A stretch of 33,762 bases of DNA, taken from positions 1 to 33,762 of the forward strand of contig DASZMX010000118.1 of NCBI GenBank assembly GCA_035551475.1. Reading direction: 5' to 3'. A program made the translations under genes and the position numbers. Numbering within the stretch: position 1 is the first letter of the stretch; each line of letters starts with the position of its first letter. The notes under the pieces are model-generated. The model had not been told where the DNA came from and did not search any database. It worked only from the letters and a program-made list of their open reading frames with translations. Positions 1 to 7,709 of this stretch are shown here, piece by piece. Origin of the DNA: DASZMX01 sp035551475 (GTDB lineage: Bacteria > Verrucomicrobiota > Verrucomicrobiia > Limisphaerales > Palsa-1400).

Positions 1-149
1 AAACGGCGTCCGACGTGGCTGCAGCGTGGTCGCCCAGCCCATTGATTCCAATCGTGGGCAACAATGGCGATGGCACAGAAACAGTCACATTGACCACGCC
101 TGCGGGAACGAACGCCTACTTTTTGCGCGTATCGGTGGCGCGGCAGTAA
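1..149 (+). CDS. C-terminal fragment of a secreted protein (5' partial)
   Basis: An open frame enters from the left edge (codon phase from base 3) and ends at TAA 147-149, giving about 48 residues. The fragment contains WSPSPLIPIVGNNGDGTETV and ends AYFLRVSVARQ. It resembles the C-terminus of the large LamG/CBM protein ending at 29110 (TWTPLGAAVSGDGTVQSV, then RFYRLAAHN), so it is probably the end of another secreted, multi-domain verrucomicrobial protein carrying the same terminal beta-rich module. The function of the missing part cannot be told. It converges with the lipoprotein gene on the other strand, with 3 bases between the stops and no obvious terminator. Confidence 0.6.
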   Translation, partial: TASDVAAAWSPSPLIPIVGNNGDGTETVTLTTPAGTNAYFLRVSVARQ

Positions 150-152
150 GCG

Positions 153-776
153 CTATTCCTTATGCTTTTTGTGGTGGCGCTTCTCGGGGATTTCCTCGGG
201 AACGTCGGTGCGCACCCACGAGATCATGCCGATGAGCTTGAAATTTTTGTCGAACGCTTTGCCCACGAGCGGGCCGCTGGAATAGAAATGCGCGCCGGTT
301 TTATTGGTGTAGGCCAGCAAGGCGAGCTTGGCGATGGAGAATTCCTTCTCTGATTTATAAAGCGCCAGCTCCGGAATCTGCACCGCCCCGGCCAGCGGAA
401 TGGGCAGGCCGCTGGCGGGGATCCCCAGCAGCGAGTCAGAGCTGTCAATTGAAAGGCCGCCGGACCGCGCCTCCACAATCAGGTCCGCTTCGGCCGCGGT
501 CTTGACCAAAAGGCCGCCGGCGCGGCTGAGCGAATCGCGAATGGCGCCGATGACATATTTGGAGTCGTAGCTTTCGTAATTGGAATTATCCAGGAAGATT
601 TTTTGGCCGGCAAAATCGCTGAAATCCGCCTTGGCCAGCGCGCGGTCGGCGGCGGTGCTGAGCAAGAGCTGTTCGCTCGCGGCGCGCGCGGGCTCGGTTT
701 GCTTGGTGGTGGTGCAGCCGGTTCCCAACCACATAAACGACGCCGCCAGGAGCGCCCCAATCCATTTTTTCTCCAT
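153..776 (-). CDS. putative lipoprotein of unknown function
   Basis: This 207-residue protein starts with a Lys-Lys, hydrophobic stretch and Cys (MEKKWIGALLAASF, then LGTGC), a lipoprotein-type signal although the lipobox is not ideal. An in-frame ATG 36 bases upstream would give 12 more residues (MTVFPRNATIAP) that would spoil the signal peptide, so the inner ATG at 776 is preferred. The mature part has an ATEQLLLS-like segment, an FAGQKIFLDN segment and a C-terminal stretch KRHHKKHKE rich in His and Lys. It may belong to the small lipoprotein family DUF6655 known from planctomycetes and verrucomicrobia. That assignment is from memory of the motif pattern and is uncertain. It is likely a periplasmic or outer-membrane lipoprotein with no predicted enzyme activity. 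Confidence 0.75.
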   Translation of the reverse strand: MEKKWIGALLAASFMWLGTGCTTTKQTEPARAASEQLLLSTAADRALAKADFSDFAGQKIFLDNSNYESYDSKYVIGAIRDSLSRAGGLLVKTAAEADLIVEARSGGLSIDSSDSLLGIPASGLPIPLAGAVQIPELALYKSEKEFSIAKLALLAYTNKTGAHFYSSGPLVGKAFDKNFKLIGMISWVRTDVPEEIPEKRHHKKHKE

Positions 777-957
777 GGGGGCGATAGTCGCGTTGCGCGG
801 GAAAACCGTCAATCATGGCAACCCCGAAAGCGTCTCGGCGTTTGCCTGTCGTCGGATTCTTTTACAATTTGTGCAAGTTAATGATAGGTAATATGTTATG
901 ATTAAAAACGTGCTGGGAGGCGTCGAAAAAGCCAACAGCTATGGAGCGATAGAACAC

Positions 958-1000
958 CAAGTTATCCCCAACTTGAAGTTTTTATTTGCCTAAATAATAA
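958..1000 (+). promoter_or_regulatory. candidate promoter with overlapping inverted repeat
   Basis: TTGAAG (973-978) and TAATAA (995-1000) are separated by 16 bases, a fair sigma-70-type match, about 100 bases before the CTERM gene. A 6-bp inverted repeat, CAAGTT (958-963) and AACTTG (970-975), overlaps the -35 element and could be an operator. The rest of the 813-1102 intergenic stretch is AT-rich. No ORF, riboswitch or sigma-54 -24/-12 pair was seen there. Confidence 0.3.
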
Positions 1001-1102
1001 AGACTTAGCGTTATCTCTGTGCGGTTTACACGGTAATTAGCCCAAAACCGGCTAGAGACAGGTGTCCCGAAAAACCAGAAGAGTCAAAACCAAAGCAATT
1101 GC

Positions 1103-1729
1103 ATGAATAAATATATCTCCTCCGTTCTCAGCTTGGCGGCCGTCGGCTGTCTTTGCGGGTCGATTTCCACTCAAGCCTCGATCGTGACAGGCCACACGAT
1201 CACCGAATATGAGTATGATTTTACGCCCACCGACTCGAGCAGCGGCTTTGGCGGCGCGCTGGTTTTGAAAGAGGCCAGCAATGCGAATGGTTCGGCCGCC
1301 GATGTCGATACCTCGCGCTCCTATCTCGACACCCCGGACGGCAATTACAACCTGGATATCACGTTCGATCCTCCTTTTGATCCTTATATTTCGTTCGGAA
1401 GCTCGATCAGCCAGAACGGCGTTTTTGCTTGGGATGGCAGCACGATCACGGACATGGATCTCTCGGGCGAGATCGACACCTATTTCTATATTTTCTTTCA
1501 GGTAGGCGGCATCAATTGGGAAATCACGCCGACCAGCATTTCCGAAACGCCATTTACGACCCCGGTTGTCGTGCTGAGTTTGGATCCCAGCGCGAGTGGC
1601 ACATGGAACTTTGCGCAGACGCTGACTATTCCCGTGCCGGATGGCGTGAACACCGCTGTCTTGTTCGGCTCGGCGGCCTTGGCGCTCGGCGCCTGCCAGC
1701 TTCGCCAACGCCGCGCGCAACGCGCTTAA
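1103..1729 (+). CDS. VPDG-CTERM (exosortase-type) secreted protein
   Basis: This is a 208-residue secreted protein. The N-terminus MNKYISSVLSLAAVGCLCGS is a signal peptide, probably cleaved after TQAS at about residue 29. The middle is an Asp/Ser/Thr-rich, beta-looking domain with no recognised enzyme motif. The C-terminus has the three-part sorting signal of the PEP-CTERM/VPDSG-CTERM class: the motif VPDG, a hydrophobic helix (TAVLFGSAALALGA) and an Arg-rich tail (RQRRAQRA). In this class the tail is processed by an exosortase/archaeosortase-type transpeptidase during export, and the products are usually matrix or envelope components. No exosortase gene lies in the window. The motif variant VPDGVNT is slightly unusual. 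The gene is monocistronic, with a candidate promoter upstream and a strong hairpin 20 bases after the stop. Confidence 0.75.
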   Translation: MNKYISSVLSLAAVGCLCGSISTQASIVTGHTITEYEYDFTPTDSSSGFGGALVLKEASNANGSAADVDTSRSYLDTPDGNYNLDITFDPPFDPYISFGSSISQNGVFAWDGSTITDMDLSGEIDTYFYIFFQVGGINWEITPTSISETPFTTPVVVLSLDPSASGTWNFAQTLTIPVPDGVNTAVLFGSAALALGACQLRQRRAQRA

Positions 1730-1748
1730 GCGCAATTCCCGGTTTTTT

Positions 1749-1784
1749 CAAAAACGAGCCTCAGAAATGGGGCTCGTTTTTTTA
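1749..1784. terminator. bidirectional Rho-independent terminator
   Basis: ACGAGCC (1754-1760) pairs with GGCTCGT (1771-1777). The hairpin is flanked by an A-run on the left and a run of seven T on the right, so it can stop transcription from both sides. It serves the CTERM gene on the plus strand and the rseP-ispG-pseudopilin operon on the minus strand, which ends at 1801. Confidence 0.85.
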
Positions 1785-1800
1785 TTTGGCAGAAGGGCGA

Positions 1801-2295
1801 TCACGGGACGCAAACTACTAATTCCTCACCATTCGGCCCGCGCCAGGAGCGCCATTCCGTTTCGATCTTTTGCCCTTCAGGGCTGCCGGCGGCGTGCCAC
1901 GCGTTTTCCGTTTCGCGCCGCACCAAGGTATTTGTTTGGATAAAGTCGCTGTTGCGCGCGGGAATCTGGCCGCGGAACGGCTGCCCGGCGGCGCGCGCGC
2001 GGCGCACCTCCTCCAGCAATGTTTTCAGCGGCGGGCCGTAGGTTTCCAGATAGGCAATTTTTTGCTGGTCACGCTGGGCGGAGCGGGGCGCCACGACGAA
2101 CGCCCTCACGCCATGTTTATCGGGGGGAATCGTGTCGCGCGGCGCGCGGTAAAGGCGCTGGGCGGACTCGTCGTAAAACCACACCGCGGCGCCATCCTCA
2201 CCCGTCTCGGAGGCGCGATGAAACTGGCGCGCGAGCAGGCCCACGGCGGCAACACTCAGCGCGAGGGCTCCGGCGATTTTCAAGAAATTCTTCAC
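1801..2295 (-). CDS. small membrane-anchored protein coupled to pseudopilin
   Basis: A 164-residue protein of unknown function. I place the start at GTG 2295-2293, which overlaps the TGA stop (2294-2292) of the pseudopilin gene as GTGA, a typical translational-coupling arrangement. A longer frame reaches 2346 but would run well inside the pseudopilin gene. Residues 1-24 (VKNFLKIAGALALSVAAVGL) form one membrane segment or uncleaved signal, leaving a soluble domain outside. That domain has WFYDESAQRLYRAPRDTIPP and an FVVAPR segment, then a charged region with KIAYLETY and LLEEVRRARA. The tight coupling suggests it works with the pseudopilin, perhaps as an accessory or substrate-handling factor. 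That is inference. Confidence 0.7.
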   Translation of the reverse strand: MKNFLKIAGALALSVAAVGLLARQFHRASETGEDGAAVWFYDESAQRLYRAPRDTIPPDKHGVRAFVVAPRSAQRDQQKIAYLETYGPPLKTLLEEVRRARAAGQPFRGQIPARNSDFIQTNTLVRRETENAWHAAGSPEGQKIETEWRSWRGPNGEELVVCVP

Positions 2296-3191
2296 GGCCC
2301 CAGGTTGCGGCCCGCGTGGAAATTTAATTTCAGCGACCACCAGCACTCGTTCTGATTGCAGGGAATGTCATTGGCATTCAAGCGCGCGGCGTGACCGTCG
2401 GCGAAGGCATAGTTGGCTTTGCCTTGATGCCGCGCGCAGCCGTAATCATCTTGCAGCAGCCGGTTGAAACCGGCGTCATCTTCGGCGCCCGGCGAAACAT
2501 CCTTAATCCACCAACTATCATCGCCCCACAGCGCCGCCGTGCCGCTGCCGCCGTCGCCGAACCAGATGAGTTTTGATGGCACGGTGATCTCGGTGTGCTT
2601 GTGCAGCCCTTCGTAATAACCTTCGTCGCGCGGCCGTCCGAAAGGCATGCTGCCCACCCGGGCATCGGGATTGGGGTCGTTATCGACGGGAATCCAATGC
2701 CCGCCTGCCACGCCGATGCCGCTGGTGTTCCAAACTTCGTAGGGGCTTGCAAAGCCATAAAGATGGCTCCAATCGCCGCCGCCCGTGATGGAAAAACCGC
2801 CGGCGGAGGCGTCCGCAGCGCTGATGCCGTCGGCATAAACGGCGCGCAATTCCGCCGGGCAATCAAACACGCCCGGCATGCGCCCCACATAATTCCAGAG
2901 GATCACGCGATAGGTGGTTTCGCATGGGCCGCTGCCGTCCGCCGCGTTTTGCCGATTTTGCAGCGGGTTCATCCAATCACCGTTGTCCAGCGCGTAAGTC
3001 GTGGCCGCAATGCTTAATTGGCGCTGGTTGGATGCGCAAACAATCGCCCGTCCATTTTCCTTGGCTTTGCCCAGGGATGGCATGAGCAACGCGGCGAGGA
3101 TGGCAATAATGGCGATGACCACGAGCAGTTCGATGAGGGTGAAGCCGGATGGACGGCGGGCTTGGGCCTCCAGGCGTTGGCGTGCGGTCAT
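2292..3191 (-). CDS. type II secretion-like pseudopilin (H-X9-DG type)
   Basis: This 299-residue protein has a prepilin leader with cleavage expected at G16/F17 (SGFTLIELLVVIAIIAILAA), the conserved Glu at mature position 5, and one N-terminal hydrophobic helix. The C-terminal part carries the H-X9-DG motif (H255, D265-G266, in ARHQGKANYAFADGH) that marks the large verrucomicrobial/planctomycete/lentisphaeral pseudopilin family. Such proteins are processed by prepilin peptidase and assembled or anchored at the inner membrane. Their exact job in these phyla is not settled. The gene follows ispG after 46 bases and precedes the GTGA-coupled membrane protein. It is clearly diverged from the three-paralogue group at 16-20 kb. 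Confidence 0.93.
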   Translation of the reverse strand: MTARQRLEAQARRPSGFTLIELLVVIAIIAILAALLMPSLGKAKENGRAIVCASNQRQLSIAATTYALDNGDWMNPLQNRQNAADGSGPCETTYRVILWNYVGRMPGVFDCPAELRAVYADGISAADASAGGFSITGGGDWSHLYGFASPYEVWNTSGIGVAGGHWIPVDNDPNPDARVGSMPFGRPRDEGYYEGLHKHTEITVPSKLIWFGDGGSGTAALWGDDSWWIKDVSPGAEDDAGFNRLLQDDYGCARHQGKANYAFADGHAARLNANDIPCNQNECWWSLKLNFHAGRNLGP

Positions 3192-3237
3192 GGCACGCGG
3201 AGATTACGCGCGGCGGAAATGGAACGCCAGAGTTTTG

Positions 3238-5043
3238 CTAGGAAGCCTGCGCCGCGAGTTGCGCCTCAGGCTCGACCCATTTGCCGTGTTCGCGGATAAG
3301 GTCAACGAGGCGATCGACCGCTTCGGCTTCGGGGATGTTGAATTTGACCGGCGTTTTGCCGACGTAAAGATTGATCTTGTTGGGCGCGCCGCCGACATAG
3401 CCGAAATCCGCGTCGGCCATTTCGCCGGGGCCATTCACGATGCAGCCCATGATGGCGATTTTCACGCCTTTCAAATGGACGGTGCGCTCTTTGATGCGCG
3501 CGGTGACGGTCTGTAAATTAAACAGGGTGCGCCCGCAAGAGGGGCAGGCGACGTAGTCGGTCTTGAAACTGCGGCAGCCGGCGGCTTGCAAAATGTTGAA
3601 GGCGAGCAAAAGGCTTTGCCCGGCGCCGGATTCACCGCGCACAAGAATGGCGTCGCCAATGCCATCGGCCAGGAGCGAGCCAATGACGACCGAGGCGCGC
3701 AGCAGGGCGATCTTCGGCTCAAGTGGGACCGGCTCAAACTTCAGGCAGTCTTTGAGCAAAATCGGATTGCGGCGGCCCAAGCGGTTCAGGCGCGCGGCGA
3801 GAAGGCGGAAGGCCGTGACGGGCGGCAGGTCCAGGCCATCTTTGACGGTCACGAGTTGCGTGTCGCACTGCACGGCGAAATCCTGCGTGGGATCGATTTC
3901 CGCGACGTTCAAATCCTCATAAACCGCTTCAGGTTTGACATCGGCTTTGGCGCGAATTTTGGGCGCGACTTTATCGTAGGTGGCGCGGGTCACGACGACG
4001 CGCACGGTTTGGGCGCCGCCGGCTTTGACCTGGTCGTTGAGTTCAATCTCCGGGGTGGCGCGGCGGTCGAAGGCAAAAGGATCGAACGGCCAATCCGAAT
4101 TGTTAGTCAACTGCAAATTGGCCGCGGCCTTGGCGGAAAGCGTGAGAGACGGAATCTGGGCCAGCAGGTCGGTGCAGACGGCGATTTCGTTCGGAGAATC
4201 TTCGGTTAACGAGACGCGGATGGTGTCGCCCAAGCCGTCGCAGAGCAGCGAACCGATGCCGATGGCGCTCTTGATGCGGCCATCTTCGCCTTCGCCAGCT
4301 TCCGTCACGCCGAGGTGAATGGGATAATTCCAATCCGGGCCCAGCTCTTCGAGGCGCGCGACGAGCAGGCGATAGCATTCGATCATCACCTTGGGATTGC
4401 TCGACTTCATCGAGAATTTAAAATTGTGGTAATTGTGCTCGCGCGCGATGCGGGCAAATTCCAAAGCGCTCTCCACCATGCCGAGCGGCGTGTCGCCGTA
4501 ACGATTCATGATGCGGTCGCTCAAGGAGCCGTGATTGGTGCCGATGCGCATGGCGCGGCCCAATTGCTGGCACAACACGACCAGCGGCGCGAATTGCTCC
4601 CGGATGCGGACGAGCTCGGCGGCGTAATCGGCGTCGGTGTATTCGCGCACCGCGAATTTCTTCTTGTCGGCGTAATTGCCGGGGTTGACGCGCACCACTT
4701 CGACCCAGCGCGCCGCTTCCATGGCCGCGTCCGGCTTGAAATGAATATCCGCGACAATCGGGACGAGGCAGCCGCGCGCGCGGAGTTCGGCCACGATGTG
4801 CTGAAGATTGGCGGCGTCCTTGACCGTGGGCGCGGTGATGCGGACGATCTGGCAGCCGACGGCGACCAGTTCCAGGGTTTGGCGGACGCATTCCGCCGTG
4901 TCCATGGTGTCGCAGGTGAGCATGGACTGTTTGACGACCGGATGGTCGCCGCCGATGATCACGCCGCCGCGGGCGGGATCGCCGACCACGACTTCGCGGG
5001 TTTTACGACGGGCGTAGAAATAAGGGGAATGGCAGAAACGCAT
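3238..5043 (-). CDS. ispG: 4-hydroxy-3-methylbut-2-enyl diphosphate synthase, long form
   Basis: IspG (GcpE) converts methylerythritol cyclodiphosphate to HMBPP, the next-to-last step of the MEP isoprenoid pathway, using a 4Fe-4S cluster. At 601 residues this is the long type seen in Chlamydiae, Bacteroidetes and plants, with an extra domain between the N-terminal TIM barrel and the C-terminal cluster domain. The barrel shows VPIVADIHFKPDAAMEA, RVNPGN, RIGTNHGSLSDRIMNRYGD and HLGVTEAGEGEDG. The insert spans about residues 285-430. The cluster ligands are C500 and C503 (ACPSCGRTLF), C534 (GCIVNGPGE) and E541. ATG 5043 starts 3 bases after the rseP stop, so the two are almost certainly co-transcribed. 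Confidence 0.97.
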   Translation of the reverse strand: MRFCHSPYFYARRKTREVVVGDPARGGVIIGGDHPVVKQSMLTCDTMDTAECVRQTLELVAVGCQIVRITAPTVKDAANLQHIVAELRARGCLVPIVADIHFKPDAAMEAARWVEVVRVNPGNYADKKKFAVREYTDADYAAELVRIREQFAPLVVLCQQLGRAMRIGTNHGSLSDRIMNRYGDTPLGMVESALEFARIAREHNYHNFKFSMKSSNPKVMIECYRLLVARLEELGPDWNYPIHLGVTEAGEGEDGRIKSAIGIGSLLCDGLGDTIRVSLTEDSPNEIAVCTDLLAQIPSLTLSAKAAANLQLTNNSDWPFDPFAFDRRATPEIELNDQVKAGGAQTVRVVVTRATYDKVAPKIRAKADVKPEAVYEDLNVAEIDPTQDFAVQCDTQLVTVKDGLDLPPVTAFRLLAARLNRLGRRNPILLKDCLKFEPVPLEPKIALLRASVVIGSLLADGIGDAILVRGESGAGQSLLLAFNILQAAGCRSFKTDYVACPSCGRTLFNLQTVTARIKERTVHLKGVKIAIMGCIVNGPGEMADADFGYVGGAPNKINLYVGKTPVKFNIPEAEAVDRLVDLIREHGKWVEPEAQLAAQAS

Positions 5044-5046
5044 GGT

Positions 5047-6438
5047 TCAAGGCGCGGTGGGCGCGGGCGCCGCCGGGGCGGTGGGCGCCGGTTTTTCCAC
5101 ATGCTCGACCTGCGTATCGCGGCTCAGAATTAACTTCAACAGCGGCAGGCGGCGAATATCGAAATAGGTCACGTAAAGCATAAAGGAGATCAACAACACT
5201 GCGAAACCCGTCGTGACGTATTCCACAAAGGTCTGGCCCAGGGGGCGGCGGCGGATTTTCTCGATGATCGCCATCACGATATGACCACCGTCCAAAACCG
5301 GAACCGGCAGCAGATTGATGATCGCCAGATTAATGTTCAGCAGGACGAGGAAACTCAGCGCGCGGCGAAAATCGGTTTTCACTTCCGCGGCGAGAAAGCC
5401 GAGGATGCCCACCGGCCCGCTCAATTCGCTGGGATGCACCCCGCTCTCGTGCGGATGGGTCAAGGCATTGACTGTGCCGACAATCTGGTTCCAGACATTT
5501 GCCACCTGCACCCACGGCAAAGGATGCTCAACCACATACACGTCCGGCGGAAGCTGGAAGGTGACGCCGAGCTTGTAGTTCTTCGTGCCGGCAAACAGTG
5601 TTGGGGTCACGGAAAGATTTATTTTTTCGTGCCCGCGCTGCACGAGCACCGCCGTCGGTTGGCCGCCGCGCTTTTGGATGAGGTTCGTGAGCTGCTCGAA
5701 GCTGCTCACCGGCGAGCCGGCGAAGGCCAGGACTTCATCGCCCGGCAGAATATGCGCCGCTTCGCCGGCGCTGCCTTGTTTGACATCGCCCACGATCAAA
5801 TGGCCCATCGGCTCGAGATTGAGCATCTTGACGCTCACGAGCGGATTGATGTCCGCGTGGAGATTGTAAGTTGTCGTATGACCGGCGTGTTCGATTTCGA
5901 CGGGAATGACATTCGTCAGCGCCAGGACCGTGATGCCGCCGACTTGCTCCCACGATTTCACGGGCTGCCCGCAAACCGACACGACGCGATCACCTTCGCG
6001 GATGCCGAGTTTGGCCTCCGGGGAATTGGGATCGACATAACCGATGATGGACGGGTTCACCAACATCGGAAGGCCAATCCAATAAATCAACCCGGCGATG
6101 GCAAAGGCAAAAACCACGTTCATAAACGGGCCCGCCGCCGCCACGAGAATCTTCGAAAAAGGCGCCGCCGGCGGCACGGTTTCGCTTGAGCTTTCGCCTT
6201 CCATGGGCCCGGTGACCATTTGCGGCAGCCGGACGAAACCGCCGGCGGGAATCCAGCGCACGGAATATTCGATGCCGTGGCGGGTCCAGGAAAAAATCTT
6301 CGGGCCCATGCCAATCGCAAAGGCCTCGACCTTCATGCCGCGGCGGCGAGCCATCCAATAATGGCCGAACTCATGGACGAAAATGGCGGCGCCGAACAAA
6401 AGGACAACGCAGGCCGCGTAATATAAATAATGGATCAT
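5047..6438 (-). CDS. rseP: RIP zinc metalloprotease (site-2 protease family)
   Basis: An intramembrane site-2 protease that cuts membrane-bound anti-sigma factors or remnant signal peptides in the inner membrane. With ATG 6438 it has 463 residues. The zinc site HEFGH is at residues 22-26 in the first membrane helix, and the second motif LLPVPVLDGGH includes D383 in a C-terminal helix. Two PDZ-like segments lie between, around IIGYVDPNSPEAKLGIREGD and VGDVKQGSAGEAAHILPGDE. The C-terminus has a further helix and a Pro/Ala tail. A longer frame from 6498 adds 20 residues that spoil the membrane start. AGAGG lies about 11 bases before the chosen ATG. It heads the rseP-ispG-pseudopilin operon. dxr, a frequent neighbour, is absent upstream. 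Confidence 0.95.
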   Translation of the reverse strand: MIHYLYYAACVVLLFGAAIFVHEFGHYWMARRRGMKVEAFAIGMGPKIFSWTRHGIEYSVRWIPAGGFVRLPQMVTGPMEGESSSETVPPAAPFSKILVAAAGPFMNVVFAFAIAGLIYWIGLPMLVNPSIIGYVDPNSPEAKLGIREGDRVVSVCGQPVKSWEQVGGITVLALTNVIPVEIEHAGHTTTYNLHADINPLVSVKMLNLEPMGHLIVGDVKQGSAGEAAHILPGDEVLAFAGSPVSSFEQLTNLIQKRGGQPTAVLVQRGHEKINLSVTPTLFAGTKNYKLGVTFQLPPDVYVVEHPLPWVQVANVWNQIVGTVNALTHPHESGVHPSELSGPVGILGFLAAEVKTDFRRALSFLVLLNINLAIINLLPVPVLDGGHIVMAIIEKIRRRPLGQTFVEYVTTGFAVLLISFMLYVTYFDIRRLPLLKLILSRDTQVEHVEKPAPTAPAAPAPTAP

Positions 6439-6610
6439 CAGCAATTTCGCCTCTGTCAGCGAACCAAGGAATCTATGGGCAAATCCCCCATCCCGCAACT
6501 TTTTTGGGAGACGCTGATCGGGAATATTATCTGGAAATCATGAAATCAGGTTCCTGAGTTTGTGAGTTCCAGATGGAATGCCGTCCTGACGATAAAAGAC
6601 ATGCGCAGAT

Positions 6611-6865
6611 ATGCTCGTTGACAGCGTTCAAGAACCAAATAGATTGATAACCTCTATCATGTTTGCGACTGGAAATATCGATGGGCCTGAGGGAAAGGGG
6701 CAGCGCTGCGCGACTGACCCCGCCTGGTGCGCACATGCCGCGGGCAAGCAAGAGTGGAAAGAGAACGGAAACTACCTCACCCAAGCGGAGCTTCACGCTC
6801 TGGATAAGGCGTCGGGAATTCGCATAAGCCCGGTTCCGGCGGGACGCATTTTAAATGCCGACTGA
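6611..6865 (+). CDS. small ORF upstream of nucleotidyltransferase (uncertain)
   Basis: This 84-codon frame overlaps the start of the nucleotidyltransferase gene by 11 bases (ATG 6855, stop TGA 6863-6865). I do not recognise the product. It is soluble and mixed in charge, with three Cys/Trp residues in a short span (RCATDPAWCAHAAGKQEW) and a possible helical end (YLTQAELHALDKASGIRI). The start could also be the inner ATG at 6659. The overlap with the next gene fits a two-gene unit, and in toxin-antitoxin pairs with AbiEii-like toxins the upstream gene is often the antitoxin, but nothing in the sequence proves such a role. It may equally be a chance frame or a gene remnant. Confidence 0.35.
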   Translation: MLVDSVQEPNRLITSIMFATGNIDGPEGKGQRCATDPAWCAHAAGKQEWKENGNYLTQAELHALDKASGIRISPVPAGRILNAD

Positions 6866-7580
6866 GCAGCCCAACGTCGATTGGGAAAAGATCAAGCAGT
6901 GCATTATTGAAATTGACCGGCTGTCGAGGGAGTTTCTATATCACGCGGTGATGATTGGCGGGGCTGCGGCCTGGTTTTACCGCCATCAACTGGCCCAGGC
7001 AGGGGATAAAGACTTCACGATCGCCGCTTCCAAGCCGGATGCGGAATACCAATGGCTGAGCCGGGACATCGATTTCATCGGAATTGCCCGCGAGGAAGCC
7101 TTTCTTTTGCTTTCTGGCAATCGAATCCTCGAGCGTGGGAGGGAACACATTGAGGTCGCCGGGGTTCGCATTGGGGTAGCGCAAGTGGGCGTGACATTTG
7201 ATGCTGAGGAAGTCTTCCATTTTGCCCATGCCGGGGCGATCGACAATGGGCGGGTCGAGTTTCTCATCGCCGATCCTTTGAGCTTATATTTCGAGAAATG
7301 CAAGCTGCGCGAAAGAAGAGGCTACGCGGGCGACCGGCAACATGCCGCGTTGCTTTTCGAGTATAACGCATATGAACTAGCATCCGGCGCGGAGCGGCTG
7401 TTGACTTTACAGGCCTTGCCGTCTGAGGCGAAACGCATCTTGGAATTCTGGAAACGTGTGGCAGGCAGGGCGCCCGAGCTTTTGCAGGACGAGCGTTTGA
7501 TTAACCGCTTGAATCCCCTCTTGACCGGCAAAGAAGATCATGCCATTGCCAGACACTTGGCGAGCAGCGGGACACGCTAA
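6855..7580 (+). CDS. AbiEii/MNT-like nucleotidyltransferase-fold protein
   Basis: The 241-residue protein has the outline of the minimal nucleotidyltransferase fold used by AbiEii-type toxins and related DUF6036-like proteins. It shows a Gly-Gly loop in VMIGGAAAWFYRH (G35-G36), a metal-binding D-x-D in LSRDIDFIG (D71 and D73), and the later signature IADPLSLYFEKCKLRERRGY followed by GDRQHAALLFEY, which corresponds to the usual proline, Lys and R...D.D/H helix of the family. Between the GG loop and DxD is an insertion of about 20 residues. Members transfer a nucleotide to tRNA or protein, or act as toxins. The actual substrate here cannot be told. It has no functional link to its neighbours rseP and hpt, which suggests an accessory cassette. 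Confidence 0.65.
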   Translation: MPTEQPNVDWEKIKQCIIEIDRLSREFLYHAVMIGGAAAWFYRHQLAQAGDKDFTIAASKPDAEYQWLSRDIDFIGIAREEAFLLLSGNRILERGREHIEVAGVRIGVAQVGVTFDAEEVFHFAHAGAIDNGRVEFLIADPLSLYFEKCKLRERRGYAGDRQHAALLFEYNAYELASGAERLLTLQALPSEAKRILEFWKRVAGRAPELLQDERLINRLNPLLTGKEDHAIARHLASSGTR

Positions 7581-7709
7581 TCCCGCCCTGCGGCATTTTC
7601 AATGGGCAGCCAGAGGGCGAAGAAATATTGACAAGGCAGCGGCAACCAAGGACAACTGAGCGGATGGAAAATGCTGCGCTGTGGCGCCAACCTCAAACCA
7701 TCTAACCTC

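Noticed and set aside
813..1102. possible riboswitch or sigma-54 promoter before the CTERM gene
   Set aside because: No conserved c-di-GMP aptamer core and no TGGC-N-TGC -24/-12 pair could be found. Only a weak sigma-70-like pair is reported.
6527..6796. 89-codon minus-strand open frame between rseP and the nucleotidyltransferase
   Set aside because: It has no recognisable domain and would compete with the overlapping plus-strand frame that joins the nucleotidyltransferase.
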